A stretch of DNA of 64,000 nucleotides from JBJXHC01 sp046160825 (GTDB lineage Bacteria; Bacteroidota; Ignavibacteria; UBA10030; UBA6906): contig JBJXHC010000055.1 of assembly GCA_046160825.1 (NCBI GenBank), positions 54,601 through 118,600 of the forward strand, read 5' to 3'. The notes under the pieces were generated by a model. That model had not been told where the DNA came from. It searched no databases and saw nothing but the letters and a program-made list of their open reading frames with translations. Below are positions 62,703 to 64,000 of this stretch, one piece after another. Position 1 is the stretch's first letter. Every line of letters begins with the position of its first letter. The position numbers were made by a program, and so were the translations under genes.

Positions 62703-63518
62703 ATGGAACTCTTCAAGATTGGATTTCTCTCCGTCGGGATTGCGGACATCCTGGACGTCATTCTCGTCTCGTTTATCTTCTATCGTCTGTATATGATCAT
62801 GCGCGGCACCATTGCGGCGCAGATTTTCCTCGGCCTCGTCCTGATCGTTGCGTTTTCATTTTTTGCCCAAGCAGCCAACCTGAAGGCCATGAGCTGGATA
62901 CTGCAAACGCTGAAGGATATTTGGGTGATTGCCTTCATTGTCCTGTTTCAGCCTGAACTGCGCAGGTTGCTTGTGCTCGTTGGCCGCAATCCGGTGGTGC
63001 GCCTCTTTCTGAAAATAAACACGGACGACTCCATCGATGATGTGGTGGGGGCGGTGACCGAGCTGTCGAGAAAAAAACATGGAGCCTTGATTATTTTTGT
63101 CAGAACGACCGGCATCCGCACTCATGCTGAAACCGGAACACGGATGGAAGCGCTGGTCTCCCGTTCGCTCCTGCTCTCCATCTTCAATCCAAAATCACCT
63201 CTCCATGATGGGGCAGTCGTTATCAAAGACCGTTTGATTGAAGCAGCCCGTTGCACTCTGCCTCTTTCCAACCTGACAGCGTGGGAAGGCGTGCTTCTCG
63301 GAACCCGCCATCGCGCCGCTCTCGGCATCTCTGAAATTGCGGATGTGGTTGTTGTTATCGTCTCCGAGGAGTCGGGCACCGTTTCGATTGCGGAGGATGG
63401 CACGCTCAGACGTGGCCTGACCCCGGCTGTGCTGCGAAAGGAATTGAAGGAACGCCTCGTCATAGACACGGAGAGAACATTGGGCTCTGTATGGAAAGTC
63501 ATCAAGAATAATACGTAG
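62703..63518 (+). CDS. cdaA: Diadenylate cyclase CdaA
   Basis: Makes the second messenger c-di-AMP from two ATP. 271 residues: three N-terminal transmembrane helices (about 10-30, 36-55 and 63-85), then a DAC domain with the catalytic LHDGAVVI (DGA) and GTRHRAALG (RHR) motifs, and a SEESGTVSIAEDG segment. The conserved folP-cdaA order suggests cotranscription. No cdaR-like gene follows; pcm does. Confidence 0.95.
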   Translation: MELFKIGFLSVGIADILDVILVSFIFYRLYMIMRGTIAAQIFLGLVLIVAFSFFAQAANLKAMSWILQTLKDIWVIAFIVLFQPELRRLLVLVGRNPVVRLFLKINTDDSIDDVVGAVTELSRKKHGALIIFVRTTGIRTHAETGTRMEALVSRSLLLSIFNPKSPLHDGAVVIKDRLIEAARCTLPLSNLTAWEGVLLGTRHRAALGISEIADVVVVIVSEESGTVSIAEDGTLRRGLTPAVLRKELKERLVIDTERTLGSVWKVIKNNT

Positions 63519-63525
63519 GGTAGTT

Positions 63526-64000
63526 GTGGGGAGATTTGATTCCGACCGTCAAGAAATGATCTCGCTGATCAAGGATCGTGGTATTACGGACGAGCGGCTT
63601 CTCCGTGCGCTTGCCACAATCGATCGCCATTCATTTGTCCCTGAGCCATTCACCAACCGTTCGTATGAGGATTCGGCGCTCCCGATTGGGAAGGGTCAGA
63701 CGATTTCGCAACCGTATACCGTTGCTTTCATGACGCAGGCGCTTGGCGTGAGAGGAGAGGACAGGATTCTGGAAATTGGAACAGGCTCAGGATATCAATC
63801 CGCCGTCCTTGCAGAAATGGGAGCAAGGGTTTTTACCATTGAACGTCACCTCGAATTGCTCTCGACGGCGAGGAAGATTCTGGATCGATTGGGATATCGT
63901 GTGGCCTCCAAAGGTGGTGATGGTACGGTAGGGTGGAACGAATTTTCTCCATTCAATGGCATCATAGTAACCGCCGGTGCCCCGGAAGTGCCGCAACCAC
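63526..64000 (+). CDS. pcm: Protein-L-isoaspartate O-methyltransferase (partial)
   Basis: The first 158 residues are visible; the gene continues past the window edge. GTG 63526 opens the frame, 7 bases after cdaA. The PCMT signatures KGQTISQPYTVAFMTQAL and the SAM-binding LEIGTGSGYQSAVLAEM are clear, as is VTAGAPEVPQP near the cut. Repairs isoaspartyl residues in aged proteins. An ATG at 63556 would lose part of the conserved N-terminus. Confidence 0.92.
   Translation, partial: MGRFDSDRQEMISLIKDRGITDERLLRALATIDRHSFVPEPFTNRSYEDSALPIGKGQTISQPYTVAFMTQALGVRGEDRILEIGTGSGYQSAVLAEMGARVFTIERHLELLSTARKILDRLGYRVASKGGDGTVGWNEFSPFNGIIVTAGAPEVPQP

Overview
The window is a gene-dense, roughly half-GC bacterial chromosome segment. 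It has about 58 protein genes, most on the + strand, and no rRNA, tRNA or CRISPR array that I could see. Three proteins end in a type IX secretion (T9SS) sorting domain with the NYPNPFNPTT signature. Also present are a DUF4835/PorD-like protein, a PorV/PorQ-like barrel, a TonB receptor, an Omp85 protein, BshA (bacillithiol) and SUF-type Fe-S assembly. This set points to the Bacteroidota/Chlorobiota/Ignavibacteriota (FCB) group. Many genes carry Shine-Dalgarno sequences, GTG/TTG starts are common, and several promoters look like sigma70 TTGACA-17-TATNNT. That fits an Ignavibacteria- or Chlorobi-like lineage better than Bacteroidia. The lineage call is inference.

Layout. 0-10.3 kb: a small Cys-rich protein, a YCF48/BNR-type T9SS protein, lysS, a GH57 glucanotransferase/amylase, a GT2 glycosyltransferase, an S41 protease, a DUF3108 protein, a gamma-carbonic anhydrase and an MBL-fold hydrolase. 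10.3-16.5 kb: a compact operon of an unknown gene, ybeY, smg (DUF494), topA, a Xer recombinase, hpf and hprK. 16.5-23.4 kb: an M23 peptidase, a DUF2795 protein, Omp85/BamA-like, holB and metG. 23.4-32 kb: a lipoprotein with a TonB receptor, a TatD/radical-SAM fusion, a beta-helix surface protein and a HEAT-cyclophilin fusion. 32-41.5 kb: T9SS-related envelope proteins, two damaged genes (a ComEA-HhH barrel with an in-frame TGA and a frameshifted DUF983), a DUF1624 membrane protein, a T9SS protein, mnmA, two small unknowns and a Gfo/Idh oxidoreductase. 41.5-52 kb: a 1391-residue T9SS subtilase, a DUF6249-like protein, a sigma/anti-sigma pair, bshA, an IMPACT/YigZ protein, ackA and a 3-hydroxyacyl-CoA dehydrogenase, with several palindromic intergenic repeats.

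52-61.6 kb is the most coherent system: an Fe-S biogenesis locus of Rrf2 regulator, NifS/IscS-type desulfurase, an unknown Pro/Ala-tailed protein, sufB, sufC, sufD, sufS, sufU, sufT, an A-type carrier, superoxide dismutase and iscX. It combines two cysteine desulfurases, a SufU scaffold/sulfur-transfer protein, the SufBCD scaffold, SufT and A-type maturation factors, and iron-handling IscX, under a probable Fe-S-sensing repressor. An Fe/Mn SOD follows with two plausible starts, one exported and one cytosolic. 61.6-64 kb holds a tiny basic protein, folP, the diadenylate cyclase cdaA and the 5' part of pcm, which runs off the window.

The best candidates for undescribed biology are the unknown protein embedded in the SUF operon, the dual-start SOD, the promoter/terminator overlap upstream of the Omp85 gene, and the fused TatD-radical SAM enzyme.
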